Source: Linnemannia schmuckeri (taxonomy: Eukaryota; Mortierellomycota; Mortierellomycetes; Mortierellales; Mortierellaceae). Taken from it: a DNA stretch of 64,000 nucleotides. The stretch spans positions 1,649,069 to 1,713,068 of the forward strand of contig JANATG010000013.1 of the NCBI GenBank assembly GCA_029449235.1, in the 5' to 3' direction. This document shows positions 12,101-24,433 of the stretch, piece after piece. A program made the translations under genes and the position numbers. The notes below the pieces were generated by a model that worked only from the letters and a program-made list of their open reading frames with translations, ran no database searches and was not told where the DNA came from. Numbering within the stretch: the stretch's first letter is position 1; each line of letters starts with the position of its first letter.

Positions 12101-13704
12101 CTGCAATGCTATCGTCTAAACCACCGCTGACGATGGTCGACGCCGTCGTTGTAGGAGTCAAGTTCTGAGAGTCATAGTTGGCCTGCCCAAATGTGATGCC
12201 GAGATCGAGATACGTCCTTCCTGCGTAAGGAATTTCCCGCTTCCGCATGATATCGAACAGTCCCAACAATAAGAACTTGCACAGATAATACTCTGTATTC
12301 TTTTCAACCTCGGCCGACGCAGCGGAGCAAACATTGTAGTTGTTCTTGTCGGCTATGTGGCAGATCTGTTGGTAGAACATACTCTTGCCCGATCCTCTGG
12401 GTCCGGCCACCAAAATAGTGTTCTTGTCGGGCTCCTTCTCCCATGTCTTGATGAACTGTGCAACCCTTTCCCGTTCAGGCTCGTACCCAATCGTCTCATC
12501 CACCATGATATCGTCTGGTCTCCGGATCTGCTTTTTGGCTCCAAAGTGAACCAGCCTCCAGATACGTATCCGCTGCATCTTGCCCTTGACAAACTCCTCG
12601 CCCATGTCCTCAAACTCACAAAGCCCATCATGGTCCGAAGTACAGGCCTCCTTGGTCGCATCATCACAGACAACGGATTCGGTGGCGTATTCAAACTTGA
12701 GGATACGAACGGCAATCACAATCGTGTCTCCAACAATGGCTGGATCCCGACGGAACTCGTTCCCGATCATGCTGGTAAAGATGACACCTGTGGCCAACGA
12801 GATCTTGAATCCATGGATTCCCTCTGCCAAAAGCCTCCGCCGGATGACCCAGGCTGATTTAGCTGCAAATACCGCCTCGCGCTCATGCGACCGTGGATAA
12901 GGAAGTCCGAACGCGCATAGCAGTGTTGCCCCTTTGTCGTCCACTGCAAACTGTTGAATGAAACCTAAAATAGTATCAAGGTAGCAAGGGGTCTTTGTTA
13001 ACAGCATGTTCTTGTGCACCTTTTTTCAGTTGCGTTGCAAAGAAAAAGTAACACCGAAAGTATTTTATGTGCCAACCTTCGTATTCAGAGGTGACTTTGT
13101 GGACTTGATAGATGGCTTTTTGACAAGTGTCCAGTCCTTCCCGTGTCCACGGCTTGACGTCACCGAGACTCACAAACAGGATCGTCACTGTCCTGAACTG
13201 AGCCGGGAAGGTGTTGTCAGGGTACAGGATAAGTCGATGAATCGCCGACTTGTTGATGTATCTGAAAAAAAAGTGTTAAAAATAGCTCAGGAAAAGTTTA
13301 AAAACATCACCAATTTCACCCGTAAACGAATACATATTGTCTTGAAATAAAGCATCACAAACTGCCATGCATACTTGTAATAGTGCGGATTGCTCTCCAC
13401 AGAGGTATTCAGTAGCTTGTCGTTCCTGATGCGCCTGAGCAGGGGGTCATCATTAGCTGACTGGATGTTCTTCAAGATAAAACACTGTCTCCGCTCCTCA
13501 TACCAAGGGTAGGCTGTTGGGTTGACAAAACTCCACGCTGCCGCCGTGATTGTGAGTTCTCCAGCTCGGGCCATACCAAGTGCATCGTCAATCGTCGACA
13601 TTTGCTCGCCACAAATAGCATACTCCAATCGACCAGTTGTTTGTAGTAACAGGTTATCAAGTCCGTTCTCCAGTCCAATGTCGCCAATGATGATATTCGC
13701 TATT

Positions 13705-13740
<36 letters not shown>

Positions 13741-15676
13741 AAAGGTGTCATGAGTGCGTTTATTAATTTGCAAGCGAGCTTGTTGAGCCAAAGACATTTC
13801 CTGTTTAACTTACATATTGGTCCAGCAGACATGGCCATGTGTAGCTGTAGCTCGAACGAATCCTCCAAGAGATCTTCAGGCGTGATGTTCTGACGGTCGT
13901 TCTGTGAGGACGAGTGTGTGAAAAGATTCTTGGCATTTGAGAGAAAGGACGCCGCTCGATTGTGTTTTGACGTTGTCGATCCTGGTCTGCTTGGGGTCAT
14001 CAAAGAGTCCTCTCGCTTCCTGTGACCACCAGCGATATCGAGGTTGTTGCTGGAGGAAAACTTGTTGGGCATCCCGGATGAGTTATTGTTGGTCGGAACT
14101 GACGATCGGCGTGTAGTTATACCATTGTTGTTGTTGTTGCTATTGTTGTTGCCATTAGAGTTTGGTCGGTTGCTGGGTACGCTTAAAAAGGAACTGGCGC
14201 CAATACTGCCGTTCCCACTGATGACTGTCGCGTTGGTATATGTGTTGTTCCATTGGCTATTGCTATTGCCGCTCTGGTTGCCATTTGAAGGGAAAAGGCT
14301 CCCGTTGCTTCCGTCATCGTTTCCTCCAAATCCCGAACCAGTGATTTGACCGTTCTCGTCAACATTCGGCGACAATTTTCGAGAGAACTCCTTTTCGGAG
14401 AGATAGATACGGTAGTTTGACAGTCGAGCTAGGAGCTCCAGTCCACACTCTACAGCCTTACGGACGGTGACCTTACTCCTGCGCGATGCTGCAGCGGGTT
14501 CCTCAGACGTGGGCGAATCCATGGGCGTCAAGTTGTTTGAGTCGTCTGTTTGATGGTCGTCGCAGACAGGGTCGGCTTGAAACACCACCAAAAGCGCATC
14601 TCCAAGGAACTTGATTGCAGTATAAATTTTTGTTTGTTAGTTGTATTCTTTATGCGACAAACATGAAAACAAGATAAGTGAAGGGGGTAATAAAAAAAAA
14701 AGCGTGTAATAATATCAACATAGTATGATAAGCTTACTTTGACAACGTCGCCTCCATGATATTCAATGATGCGAATTGCAAGATCGAAATAGGCGCCGAT
14801 CTGTGAGGAAAGCATTTCTGCACCGACATCACCCTTTGATGAGGCAGTACTTGTCATCTAAGGAAAGATGTGAGAGATGTGAGAGATGTGAGAGATGTGA
14901 AAGATGTGAAAGAACGATGCGAGTGAGGGGAAAGGGGAAGTATATGAATATTGAAGGGGACGTTTTTTTTTAGAGCCATAGCGACAGGCAATGGGAGGGG
15001 TCCAAAATGGATTGGAGACCGTGTTTATGTTAGGTCAGGTCGGGATACAACATACAAAGAAGCATTTGTTTGTGGAAATGAGTACAGAGAAGAGATGGAG
15101 GGAAGGAGAGGGAGAGATAGACATTTCTCGTTAAAAATAGAGTTTTTTGGTAAAAAAAAAAAAAGGGTACGAGTGGAGGTGGTCTGTGTGTAGAAATGGG
15201 ACAGGCAGAAGGTGGAGTGGAGCGATTGTTGCTGCTTAATCAGTGATAGAGTTGGGACTGATCGACGGCTGATATCAAACTGGTTGATCAAGGGATCTAT
15301 ATGGAGATGATTACCTGGCTGAAGCCGACAATGTCGACCATGAGTACGGCCCCGAACTGCGTGTAGTGGAACGGCATCTCCAGGTTGCGGTCCTCTTCAT
15401 CATGCAAACTGCGCACAAACCTATTTTATGTGTGTTTTAGTTTGTATAATTGTTTTTTTTTGGTTGTTTGTTAGTCTGTGGTCAATGCCTTGTGTCTTCC
15501 TTCCCTTTCTCTTTCCCTTTACCTTTTCCTTCTCCTTTTCCTTTTCAGTCTCACTCACCCTTCACATTCATTCGTCTCATGCACATACACAACACATTCA
15601 GTTCAGAGGAAGGAATGACTTGCCTTGACATGTAAGGCGCAATGTTGATGGAAGGTGAGCTGCTGCCGTTGGACAT
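9124..15676 (-). CDS. Soluble-type (ADCY10-like) class III adenylyl cyclase with P-loop ATPase and long C-terminal region
   Basis: Exons (complement): 15624..15676, 15315..15420, 14738..14857, 13814..14609, 13375..13699, 13077..13261, 11681..12964, 9124..11624; total 5,370 nt, 1,789 residues, frame kept throughout. Cyclase domain C1 has both metal aspartates: FGAVLMVDIVGFSQ (D47) and KFLGDALLVVF (D97). It carries a long Ser/Asn-rich insert (about residues 150 to 330) and resumes at NIIIGDIGLENG. C2 begins at RTVTILFVSLGDV and continues FIQQFAVDDKGATLLCAFG. A Walker A loop, AGPRGSGKS, lies near residues 715 to 723, followed by an ATPase region and about 1,000 residues of helical repeat-like sequence. 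C1-C2-ATPase-TPR-like order is that of bicarbonate-responsive soluble cyclase; it makes cAMP in the cytosol. It lacks the leucine-rich repeats and PP2C domain of yeast Cyr1. The first intron uses a GC donor (AG|GCAAGT). The exon 5 donor is less certain (13374, alternatively 13362). Confidence 0.88.
13707..13737 (-). repeat. 31-T tract just before an adenylyl cyclase 3' splice site
   Basis: A31 on the plus strand, so T31 in the cyclase pre-mRNA. It ends six bases before the intron's last base (13700) as T31-GCAATAG|CG, and forms the whole polypyrimidine tract of the 114-bp intron 13700..13813. Confidence 0.85.
14866..14910. repeat. 9-bp tandem repeat (AGATGTGAG), five copies, inside a cyclase intron
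   Basis: Three perfect AGATGTGAG units and two AGATGTGAA units. On the coding (minus) strand they read CTCACATCT and lie just upstream of the acceptor at 14858, where they may serve as the pyrimidine-rich tract. Confidence 0.85.
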
Positions 15677-16250
15677 TGTGAATGTGTGGGAGTAGAGTAG
15701 AGTAGAGTTGGAGTGGAATGGGGTGGAGAAGAGTAGGGTAGAGTAGTGGAGAGTAGAGTGGGGTATATTCCCTCCACTAGCTAGGACAGTGGTTGTTGTG
15801 GCTGTTGCTGTTCGTGTTGGTGTTGCTGTTGTTGTTATCGTTGTTTTAGGGGGAAAGAATGCTTCAGGGTCTTTTTTCCTTCGAGTGGTAACAATGCTTA
15901 AAGGGAGAGTAGCTTTTTTCCGTGTGGGGAAGAGTCGATGCGATAACGATATCCACGGGTTAAAACGACTGCAAAAGTAGGGCGAAAATGAGTAAGAAAT
16001 AACAATGAAAGTGAAAACAAAAAAGTGGGTAAAAGAAGGGTTAAATGAATGTGAACAGTCGGTTATGAGTGAGTAGGGATGGGGAAGAAGAAGAAAAGAG
16101 AGCGAAAGAAAGGGACAGAAGAAGAGGGACAGAGTGAGAGATGGCGAAGAAGGACCAAGTGAAAGGAATGAATGGGGTTTCAAAAAAGGATTGGAGGAAA
16201 CACGGGAGAGAAAGGGAAAGGGAAAGGGAGAGGGAGAGGGAAAGGGAGAG

Positions 16251-16350
16251 TGAACAAAAGAGGACAAGGGTGAACAAAAGAGGACAAGGGTGAACAAAAG
16301 AGGACAAGGGTGAACAAAAGAGGACCAGAGTGATCAAAGAAGACAAGAGA
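16251..16350. repeat. 20-bp tandem repeat, five copies
   Basis: Unit TGAACAAAAGAGGACAAGGG: three perfect copies at 16251, 16271 and 16291, a fourth with a changed end at 16311, and a degenerate fifth from 16331. It is preceded by a GGGAAA/GGGAGA simple-sequence stretch (about 16205..16250). Confidence 0.9.
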
Positions 16351-17210
16351 AAAAAGAGGGAGTAAGAGAAACAGAGATGAGTGGTCGATTGTTAGATGTT
16401 CATAGTGTTGCAGAAGATACCATTGAACAATGTAAGTGAGATTAGGGAAAGAGAAGCGAAGGGAACGAAAAGTTCAACGACAAAGACAATTTAAGGATAA
16501 AAGCAGATGAGCGAGAAAACACAACCATCATGGAGAGAGAAAAGAGAGACCAGAGACGAGAGACGAGAGAAGGGAGAAGAGAAAAGGGAGAAGGGAGACC
16601 ACAATGAGGCGAAGTGAGAGGGAAAGAGAAAATGAGATTAATAAATAAAGGAGGTGTGGTGTGTGTCTGTTGTAGTTGGTAGTTGTTGGTCGTTGTTGTT
16701 GGATACTGTTGGATGCTGTTGGATGGTAGTTTGATATGTGCTTCAGATATGTGACCCGTCGATTTATGCGCAAAGACAGGACAGAATAGTTAGGAGTGAG
16801 TGACAGTGTGGGTGATGGATACTGTTATGCATGCAATAGACCAATGCGTGTGAGTGTGTGTCTAGATGTCATTCCCTGAGGGAGCAGAGAGTACAGAGTC
16901 GTTGTGTGTGTGCATGTGGCTACTTTAGACACATACACATGTCCCCAGCTACTTACTCCTTCTCTTTCGTCCCTCCGTCCGTCTCCTGCACATCCATCTG
17001 CTGTTACATTTCCATCGACCAACCATGTAAACATTCCTCGCCTCCTGATTGGCTGCTGCTTGTCTTTATCCAATCTGTCAATTAGAGAGACTTCTTTCAA
17101 TTAGAGAAATAATATGTGACTGTGATCTCCTTCCTCTTTCCAGCAAACAAACAAAATAACAAAAAAAAAAAAAAATCACACATAAACACTTTCTTCTCAC
17201 CTCTCTCTTC

Positions 17211-17241
17211 TTTCCTTTCCTTCCTTCCTTCCTTCCTTCCT
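17211..17241. repeat. (TTCC)n microsatellite upstream of fibrillarin
   Basis: About seven TTCC units in a polypyrimidine block that runs to the fibrillarin start. A plain microsatellite, probably in the 5' leader or promoter. Confidence 0.85.
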
Positions 17242-17352
17242 CTTCATCCTTATCCCCTTTATTCATCTCCATCTTTTTTGATCTCTCTCATCAGAAAAGA
17301 TCTCTCTTCCTCTTTCATTCTCTTTTCTTCTTTCACACACATTTAACAAACA

Positions 17353-19084
17353 ATGGGTTTCGGTATGTTGATCAGTCTTTTTCATCACTCACTCGCTCGC
17401 TCGACGTCATCCCCCTCCCACTCCAAATGATACCAGTGGCACCACCTTATTATCACCTTATCTCGCCGAAACACCATTGCAACGATCATAACTAACTACT
17501 CATTGCTTCATAACTAAACAAATAGGTGATCGTGGTGGCCGTGGCGGTCGTGGTGGCGGACGTGGTGGCTTCGGCGGTGACCGTGGTGGTCGCGGCGGCG
17601 GACGTGGCGGTGGACGTGGTGGCTTCGGTGGTGACCGTGGTGGCCGTGGCGGCGGACGTGGTGGTAAGTTCATACCCGCTTTGTGATCTCTATCAGAACC
17701 AACCCTCTGCAATAAGACGCTTAAAGCCATGACCGAGGAACCCTGAACAACTCCCCTGGAATCATTCTTGAAGGGGAGAACATGTTCATTTCCGTGTCTC
17801 CTAGAGGCAAAACGGTGCTTTTATGTCTTGTGTGGAATATGAACAACCGGCTTACAGGGATGACAAAGGAGGAACTCCTTTCGCTTTGTCGTCTTTTGTA
17901 TTTGCTCGTTGTCGTAATCTGATTTACAGTGAAAGCGCGATCCAGCTTCGGATCTATAAACAACGAGCATCCTTCTCGATCTACCCTCTGGGAAACCCCT
18001 TTTCTCTTCCTCCCACTTCCAATTCTACTACGTCCATCCTCCTCGTTCACATACAATAACATAGCACAAAAAGAGACCTCCAATGAGATTCGACAATGAT
18101 GCGCTGTTCTTACTCGACACTGTATTTTTGATCATCTTTTTCCTTCCGCTTCACATCCTCCTCTCCTCTCCCATGATAGATCTTGAATGAGCACCTTTGT
18201 TTTATGGATTTCCGTTGTCTGGATCGCGCGCAATATTCGTCGCGCACGTGTGTTAACAGAATACCATCAAATTGCTCGTCTCATTCATATTAGGTGTTGC
18301 CAAGCGCGGCGGTCCCGGTGGACGTGGTGGTCGCGGTGGCGCCCGTGGTGGTGCCCGTGGTGGTGCCAAGGGAGGTGCCAAGGTCACTGTCGAGCCCCAC
18401 AGACACGAGGGTATCTTTGTCGCCCACGGAAAGGAGGATTACCTTTTGACCAAGAACTTGGTCCCCGGCGAGTCTGTTTACGGTGAGAAGCGCATCTCGA
18501 TCGAGGGTGCTGATGGCGCCAAGGTTGAGTACCGTGTCTGGAACCCTTTCCGCTCAAAGGTCGCTGCTGGTGTCCTCGGAGGTGTTGACAACATCCATAT
18601 TGCTCCCGGCAAGAAGGTCCTCTACTTGGGCGCTGCCTCTGGTACTACCGTCTCCCATGTTGCCGATATTGTCGGACCCGAAGGTCTCGTCTACGCCGTC
18701 GAGTTCTCTCACCGCTCTGGACGCGATCTCATCAACATGGCCAAGAAGCGTACCAACGTCATCCCCATCATTGAGGATGCTCGTCACCCTCACAAGTACC
18801 GCATGTTGGTCGGCATGGTCGATGTCATCTTTGCCGATGTTGCCCAGCCCGATCAGTCGCGTATCATTGGAATCAACGCCCACCACTTCTTGAAGAACAA
18901 CGGACACATTGTCATCTCGATCAAGGCTAACTGTATCGACTCGACTGTTGATGCCGCTACCGTCTTTGCCGGCGAGATCCCCAAGCTCCAAGAACAGCGC
19001 ATCAAGCCCCAGGAGCAGTTGACCCTCGAGCCCTTCGAGAGAGACCACGCCTTGGTTGTCGGAAAGTACGTCCGCTCCAAGTAA
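17353..19084 (+). CDS. NOP1: Fibrillarin (Nop1), box C/D snoRNP 2'-O-methyltransferase
   Basis: Exons 17353..17362, 17526..17663 and 18294..19084; 312 residues. The first exon is only 10 nt (MGF plus one base). Exon 2 and the start of exon 3 encode a Gly/Arg-rich nucleolar GAR domain (about residues 4 to 79) of GGDRGGRGGGRGG type. The Rossmann methyltransferase follows, with the SAM-binding motif VLYLGAASGTTVSHVADIVG (residues 158 to 177), VYAVEFSHRSGRDL, IIEDARHP and VIFADVAQPDQ. Fibrillarin, guided by box C/D snoRNAs, methylates ribose 2'-OH of rRNA in the nucleolus. Human fibrillarin is 321 residues, so this is full length. Codon use is strongly biased to GGT/CGT/ATC/AAG, as expected of a highly expressed gene. 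The second intron splits the GAR domain and is long for this window (630 bp). Confidence 0.97.
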
Positions 19085-19381
19085 AATCTCTGCTGTCGCT
19101 CTAGTGCCTTATCCATTTGTATTTTTTTTCTTTCATTCAACTCTGCATATCCATCGTTTTTTTCTGTGTATTAAAGAAACCCATAATCTTCCCAAACCAT
19201 TTTGCGTTGACATCTTCGATATTGTTTTTGCTTGGTGCTTCTGATCAATGCGTTTGGCACCAGCAATTTATATGGTGGTCAGTGGACGTCCAGCGGGCGT
19301 TTCTATGTTATTCATGGTTTAATTGGTTTATTTTGGCAAGATAACCTTATCCAGTGGTTGTCTCTTCGTTTATCACATTTT

Positions 19382-22300
19382 TCAAACCTCGCCAGATTGC
19401 TCGGCCAAGCGATAGAACAAAGACCCATCTTTTCGAGCCAACAATACCTGAGGACTCTCAAACTCAACCACGCGCCCTTGCTCCAATACCAATATCTTGT
19501 CCGAGTCCATCACAGTTTTGATCCGATGTGCAATCGTCAACAAGGTTCTGTCCTTGAACTCTTTCCGGATCGTCTTTTGGATCAACTCGTCTGTTTCGAT
19601 ATCCACCGCCGACGTGGCTTCATCCAACACCAGAATCTTGGTCTTCCGCAACAGTGCGCGGCCGAGACAGATCAAAGACCGTTGACCGACAGAAAAATTC
19701 TCGCCGTTGGAAATCACCTCGGAGGAGAGTCCGCCAGGGAGTGTCTGGATATAGGACTTGAGATGAGCGCGGTCCAGGGCTTCCCAGAGGTGGGTGTCAC
19801 AGTGCTCTTGGAAGGGATCAAGGTTGTCGCGGATGGTACCTGCAAAGAGGATCGGGTCCTGAGGAATGATGGCCAAAGCGCGACGAAGATTTGTCAATCC
19901 TAATGTCGAAATGTCGATCCCATCAATCATGATTCTCCCGGCAACGTTGTCGTCTTCCTCTTCTTCTGTCCTCTCGCTACCTTCAGTACTGTTGTTGGAA
20001 TGGACACATGGACCGTTGACGGCCTCGATCATCCTGAAAAGGGCAAGAGTAAGAGACGACTTTCCTGCCCCTGTCCGGCCAACAATTCCCACCTTCTCTC
20101 CAGCCCCAACCTTGAATGACACATTCCTCAGGACCAAATCCAACCCTTCACGATACCTTGTCGAATAGTTCACAAACTCGATCGCTCCATGCCTGGGAGG
20201 CCATGCGCCAGCAACTTCCACTCTCGGATCCAACGGCAGAGTCTCGGGCGCCTCGGTATTTATATCAGCATACTCACGCATGCGTTCAACAGAGACCAAC
20301 AAGTTCTGCGCCTCGCAGTAGTTCCGCACCAGATAATTGATTTCTTGCGTAATCGACAATGTAAAGCTTAGTGCCAGACCCGCCGTCGCCGGATCCAAAT
20401 CTTTACCCGCAGATATTACAAACCCGCCTGCCACGACCAGGATCACAACCGCCGACAGAGACTGCAACCGAACCTCGACCCATCGGATACAGTATGAGTA
20501 GGCGACGTGGGCATTCACATGTGTCAATAACAGACCCACATTCCCAGCCTTGAACCGTTCCTGAAGGCCCATCGCTCGGATCGTCGTCACTCCGCCTAGC
20601 GTCTCGTTAAAGTTCTGAAAGACAGGTGACTTTGAGACATGAAAAATCCGCTTGACAGCTCTTGAAGACGCCAGATAATACTTTTGGATCAATGCAACAG
20701 CCATAACAAAGACCGGCAAGGCGACCAAGAACGTTGGTGTCGAGAGAGATATGATGATTACATTGGCAATGAGGCGCACTCCCCAATAGATCACCTCGTC
20801 GATCGCCCAGGGTAGCTTGTCGTCGACACCTTGCAAGTCACTCGAGATTCGGTTAATGATCCGACCCAAAGGAGTGGTGTCAAAGAAAGAGCAAGGGAGG
20901 CGAAAGATCTTGGAGATCAGGTCTCTGTGGAGAGCGAAGGAGGCGCGGATTCGGGCGACGGCAAAACCGACGTAGATCGTAACGATACAACTCAAGACGT
21001 AGACCACCGTCAGGATCGTGAAGACTCCAATAAACATTTTGAGTGGCATTCCTTTTCCTCTGGCCACGTAGTTGTCGGGGCTGCTCTCGCCGCCGTCGTT
21101 CTGAATACAGTACTTGAGCCAGAGATTGGTCGCCACTAGACAACCATACGAGGCGACATGAAACAAACCCACTAGCCCCGCAAGCTTGTATGTCCTAAGG
21201 TGTTAGAAAGTGAAATAGCATGAGAATGGCGTTGTTGCACTGTGCACCATTGAAACGACAAAACTTGAATTAGAAACTTACACTGCACGGACATAAGCAA
21301 GACTGATGGTGAAATCGACCGCTCCCTCCTTGATCTTCTCAGCCTCGACAAGCTTGCCATCGGATGCAGTCTTCTTGTTGTCGTTGTTCGGAAGGGCAGT
21401 CCCTTTTGTCAGCTTAATCGTCGCAGCAAGACACGACTCCTCATCCAAATCCGAGCTGGAAGCATACTCCTCAGCCTGTGCAGTCGTGAAGTCATCAGAT
21501 CTAGAATCAACCTTGTTGATCCCCACCACCTCTGCCACAGTAGCTCCGGTCATATTTTTTACATCCTTTAGAATAGCCGCCTTGCGGTGGCTAATCGAAT
21601 ACTCCTTGATGAGCTGGTAGAAGATGTTCCTCCCAATCATCAACTCCCGATACGTCCCATGCTCAGCCACCTCCCCGTCCTTGACCAACACAACCTTATC
21701 CACCTCCTCCAAGTGATGGATCCCATGTGTCACAAGGATCCTGGTCTTGTCCTTCAACACCCCCTCAGGCCCTAGCAGGTGTTTCCAAAGGTGTTTATCG
21801 ACCTGCGCATCGACGGCGCTTAACGGATCGTCCAGGAGATAGACATCTGCATCCGCGTACACCGCGCGAGCCAAGGAGACTCTCTGCTTCTGTCCGCCCG
21901 ACAAGTTGATACCCCGCTCTCCAATTTCGGTCATGTCTCCCGCTGGAAGGATCGCCAAGTCAGGTTCTAATCCTGCAGAATGCAGGATCTGAAGGTATCG
22001 AGACTCATCGTACGGTTGTCCAAAGAGGATGTTGTCTTTGACCGACGCATTGAAGATCCAGGCATGCTGTGGTACATAGGCAACCCGACCGCGGATGGAG
22101 ACGCGTCCTTTGAGGGTGTACATCTCTCCCAAGATCGCGCTCAACAGAGACGACTTTCCTTGACCGACTCGTCCGACAACGGCAGTGAGGGATCCCTTGG
22201 TTATTGATAGTTGAATGTGTCGAAGTGTTGGCCTCCAGTTGGTGGTAGTCGGTTCTTCTCCATTTTGCTCCTCTGAAGGCTGTAGGAATGGTTGCGACGC

Positions 22301-24433
22301 GTCATCCAAACCTTCTTCTAGGCAAAGGTCAGCAGAAGCAATGGCAGTAGGTTGCTTGGTCCAAGAAAATGAGGCATTCTCGATCACGATCAAAGGGGAA
22401 GTAGGATCCATGGGCACCTCAGGATCTCTTAACACACTCGACTCCACGATCTCCTCGAGCAACAAGAACTGTTTGATACGGTTGCAGCCAACAATAACAT
22501 TAATCGTATCCGTCACCGTCTCGCTCAGCTCACCGATAGGTGTCCTCAGCATCGCAAACAGAGTCATGCTTACAAAAACCGTCTGGGGTGTCAACTGACC
22601 CCGCGAGAATCCTTCTCCGCCCCAGGCAGCATAGACCGACAGCGTCAGCAAGGACATGATCAGCGTAGCAGAGGTAAAGACGATGGACATAATCGCGAAG
22701 ATCACTCCAAGTCTCTTCAGGGCTACCAGCTCTCGGCCTCGGACTTCCATGATTCTCTGCTTGAAGGCTGATTCCCACCCGTAGAGCTTGACAACCTTGA
22801 TCGAAGTCAAGATCTCGGTAGTGAGGCGGACACGTTCGTCCATGACCATGAGTTTGTCCTTAAGCATTCCGTTGTAAACTCGTGCGCGCCAGACCTGTAG
22901 AGGGGTGACCAACAGCAGAGCGGCAATGCTTGCAAAGGAACTCCAACCAAGCAATCCATACACTAACATCGCAAATAAACGATTGTCAATATAGGTGACT
23001 GCAATGCTGTAAACGAAAAACTGTAAGCAACAAAGGGACAGATGTGCTTACAGAGCCACATAGCAGCACCGATTTCGATAGGCAAAGAAAGCCAGCTGCT
23101 CATGTTATAGAGCCCATCCTGCCAGACATCCGCATCAACCGACATGTGGTTCACAATCTCTCCAGTGGTTGACTTGCTCCTTGCCCCGGGACTCAGTTTC
23201 AACGCCTTATTGTAGATCATTCCTGTCAGGGCAACTTTGGTCTGCAGACTTTGCATGATCAATTTCTGTCGTACCAGCGCCTTTAGAATCGTCCCAGCAA
23301 ACGCCGCAGCAAACATTGTACCCACCAAGGCTAACCCATACATAAAATTTCTCCTTGTTTGACCGTGCGCATGAGCCTCCTGCAAAGACTCAAGTAGACG
23401 GCTGAGTAGCATGGGGATGGTGAACATCAGGCAGGACACGAGCACTCTCAACAAATACATAGGCGCAATACTCCTCGCCTGGATCCAAAAGACCGTGAGC
23501 ATCAGCGATGGAGAGGACGACGCGTTAACATTCTTGTTCCATTCACTTTCAAGTCGCTCCCACTCCGTCTTGTCCCTCATCCAACCGGGCATTTGGTTCA
23601 GAATATCATCAGGGGCGATAGTCCTCTGGACTGCAAGTGAGACGAGTGGCTGGACGTATAAGATCGTCAACCGGGAGAGGAGGTTGGCCTTGTCGTACGG
23701 ACTCGCTTCGCTGTGTCTCTGGACCCTGGTAGATTCTCTTGGCCATGCTTCGACAAGAAGCCCGAATACGACGCAGATCGACATGGCCACGGTTACCACA
23801 AATCGAGAATTGGCTGTCAACTCGAGATCGATTAGGGTGTGGATGACCAATGAAAGTGTAAAGATGGACCAGAGGTGAAATGAGAGGATCCTGTCAGATG
23901 AGCGGATCGTGTAACGATGTTCCTCCCGATTCAGTAGGACCGCAACACACTACCTTGAACCAAAATGTACCTCAGTGAGAGTTTTGTTCTGCTTGCACAT
24001 TAACGCATCAACAAAAGCAAAGCGTTTTCATTACCCATGCAATGGAGAAAGAAAGGTATCCGAGTGTAGAGGCAATTGACGCGCCGTCCTGATCTCTAGA
24101 GCCAAGGACTGCGCCAACAAGCGCCAACAAGCTTGCGGCAGTCATAAAGAGTTGAGTCGGCCAATAGATCCAACCAGTTCTTCCCAGCCCATGAAGGGTA
24201 CAGTTTCTTCGCAAATAGAACCGCCGATGGACAAACATGACTGCAGTCAGAGTCGATGCCAGTCCCAGGAGCATACTTTGTAGGGTAGGCAAAAAAAGGT
24301 TTTAGCAAGAGCATTCCAGGGGTATCTGAGACGAATAAAGTCCACTGATCTGGTCACACTGATCGCACTGGTTACATGTTTGATCGTACCTGAATTCGAA
24401 GCAAAGCGTGAGATCGAATCGATCAGGACTCAT
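19382..24433 (-). CDS. ABCC/MRP-type full-length ABC transporter, six exons
   Basis: Exons (complement): 24390..24433, 24035..24275, 23954..23991, 23052..23890, 21282..22998, 19382..21194; sum 4,692 nt, 1,563 residues. All phases agree. An N-terminal TMD0-like hydrophobic part begins MSPDRFDLTLCFEF, then TMD1, NBD1, TMD2, NBD2. NBD1 has Walker A GRVGQGKSS (663 to 671), signature LSGGQKQR (from 753) and YLLDDPLSAVD, with Asp at the catalytic-Glu position as usual in MRPs. NBD2 has GRTGAGKSS (1332 to 1340), PQDPILFAGTIRDNLDPF, the MRP-type signature FSVGQRSL and LVLDEATSAVD. Between Walker A and the core of NBD2 lies an acidic insert (STEGSERTEEEEDD). ABCC proteins export glutathione conjugates and organic anions; in fungi most are vacuolar (Ycf1, Ybt1) or plasma-membrane pumps. 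The substrate cannot be told. The 38-nt third exon is the least certain part. It is convergent with fibrillarin across a 297-bp gap. Confidence 0.92.

Larger units (their letters stand above)
15677..17352. other. Shared divergent upstream region of adenylyl cyclase (-) and fibrillarin (+)
   Basis: 1.7 kb with no gene recognised. It is strongly strand-asymmetric: purine-rich on the plus strand from about 15,690 to 16,640 and pyrimidine-rich from about 17,100 to 17,340, so each gene has a pyrimidine-rich leader on its own strand. It holds the 20-bp tandem repeat at 16251..16350 and a TTCC microsatellite at 17211..17241. Open frames here are low-complexity artefacts. Confidence 0.6.

Noticed and set aside
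15551..16297. 248-codon minus-strand frame upstream of the cyclase as an extended N-terminus
   Set aside because: The upstream part is purine/pyrimidine simple sequence. ATG 15676 starts a sensible short first exon that splices in frame to the C1 domain.
17664..18293. Box C/D snoRNA inside the long fibrillarin intron
   Set aside because: GATGAC near 17860 and CTGA near 17920 resemble boxes C and D, but box C is imperfect and no terminal stem pairs the ends, so a snoRNA is not supported.
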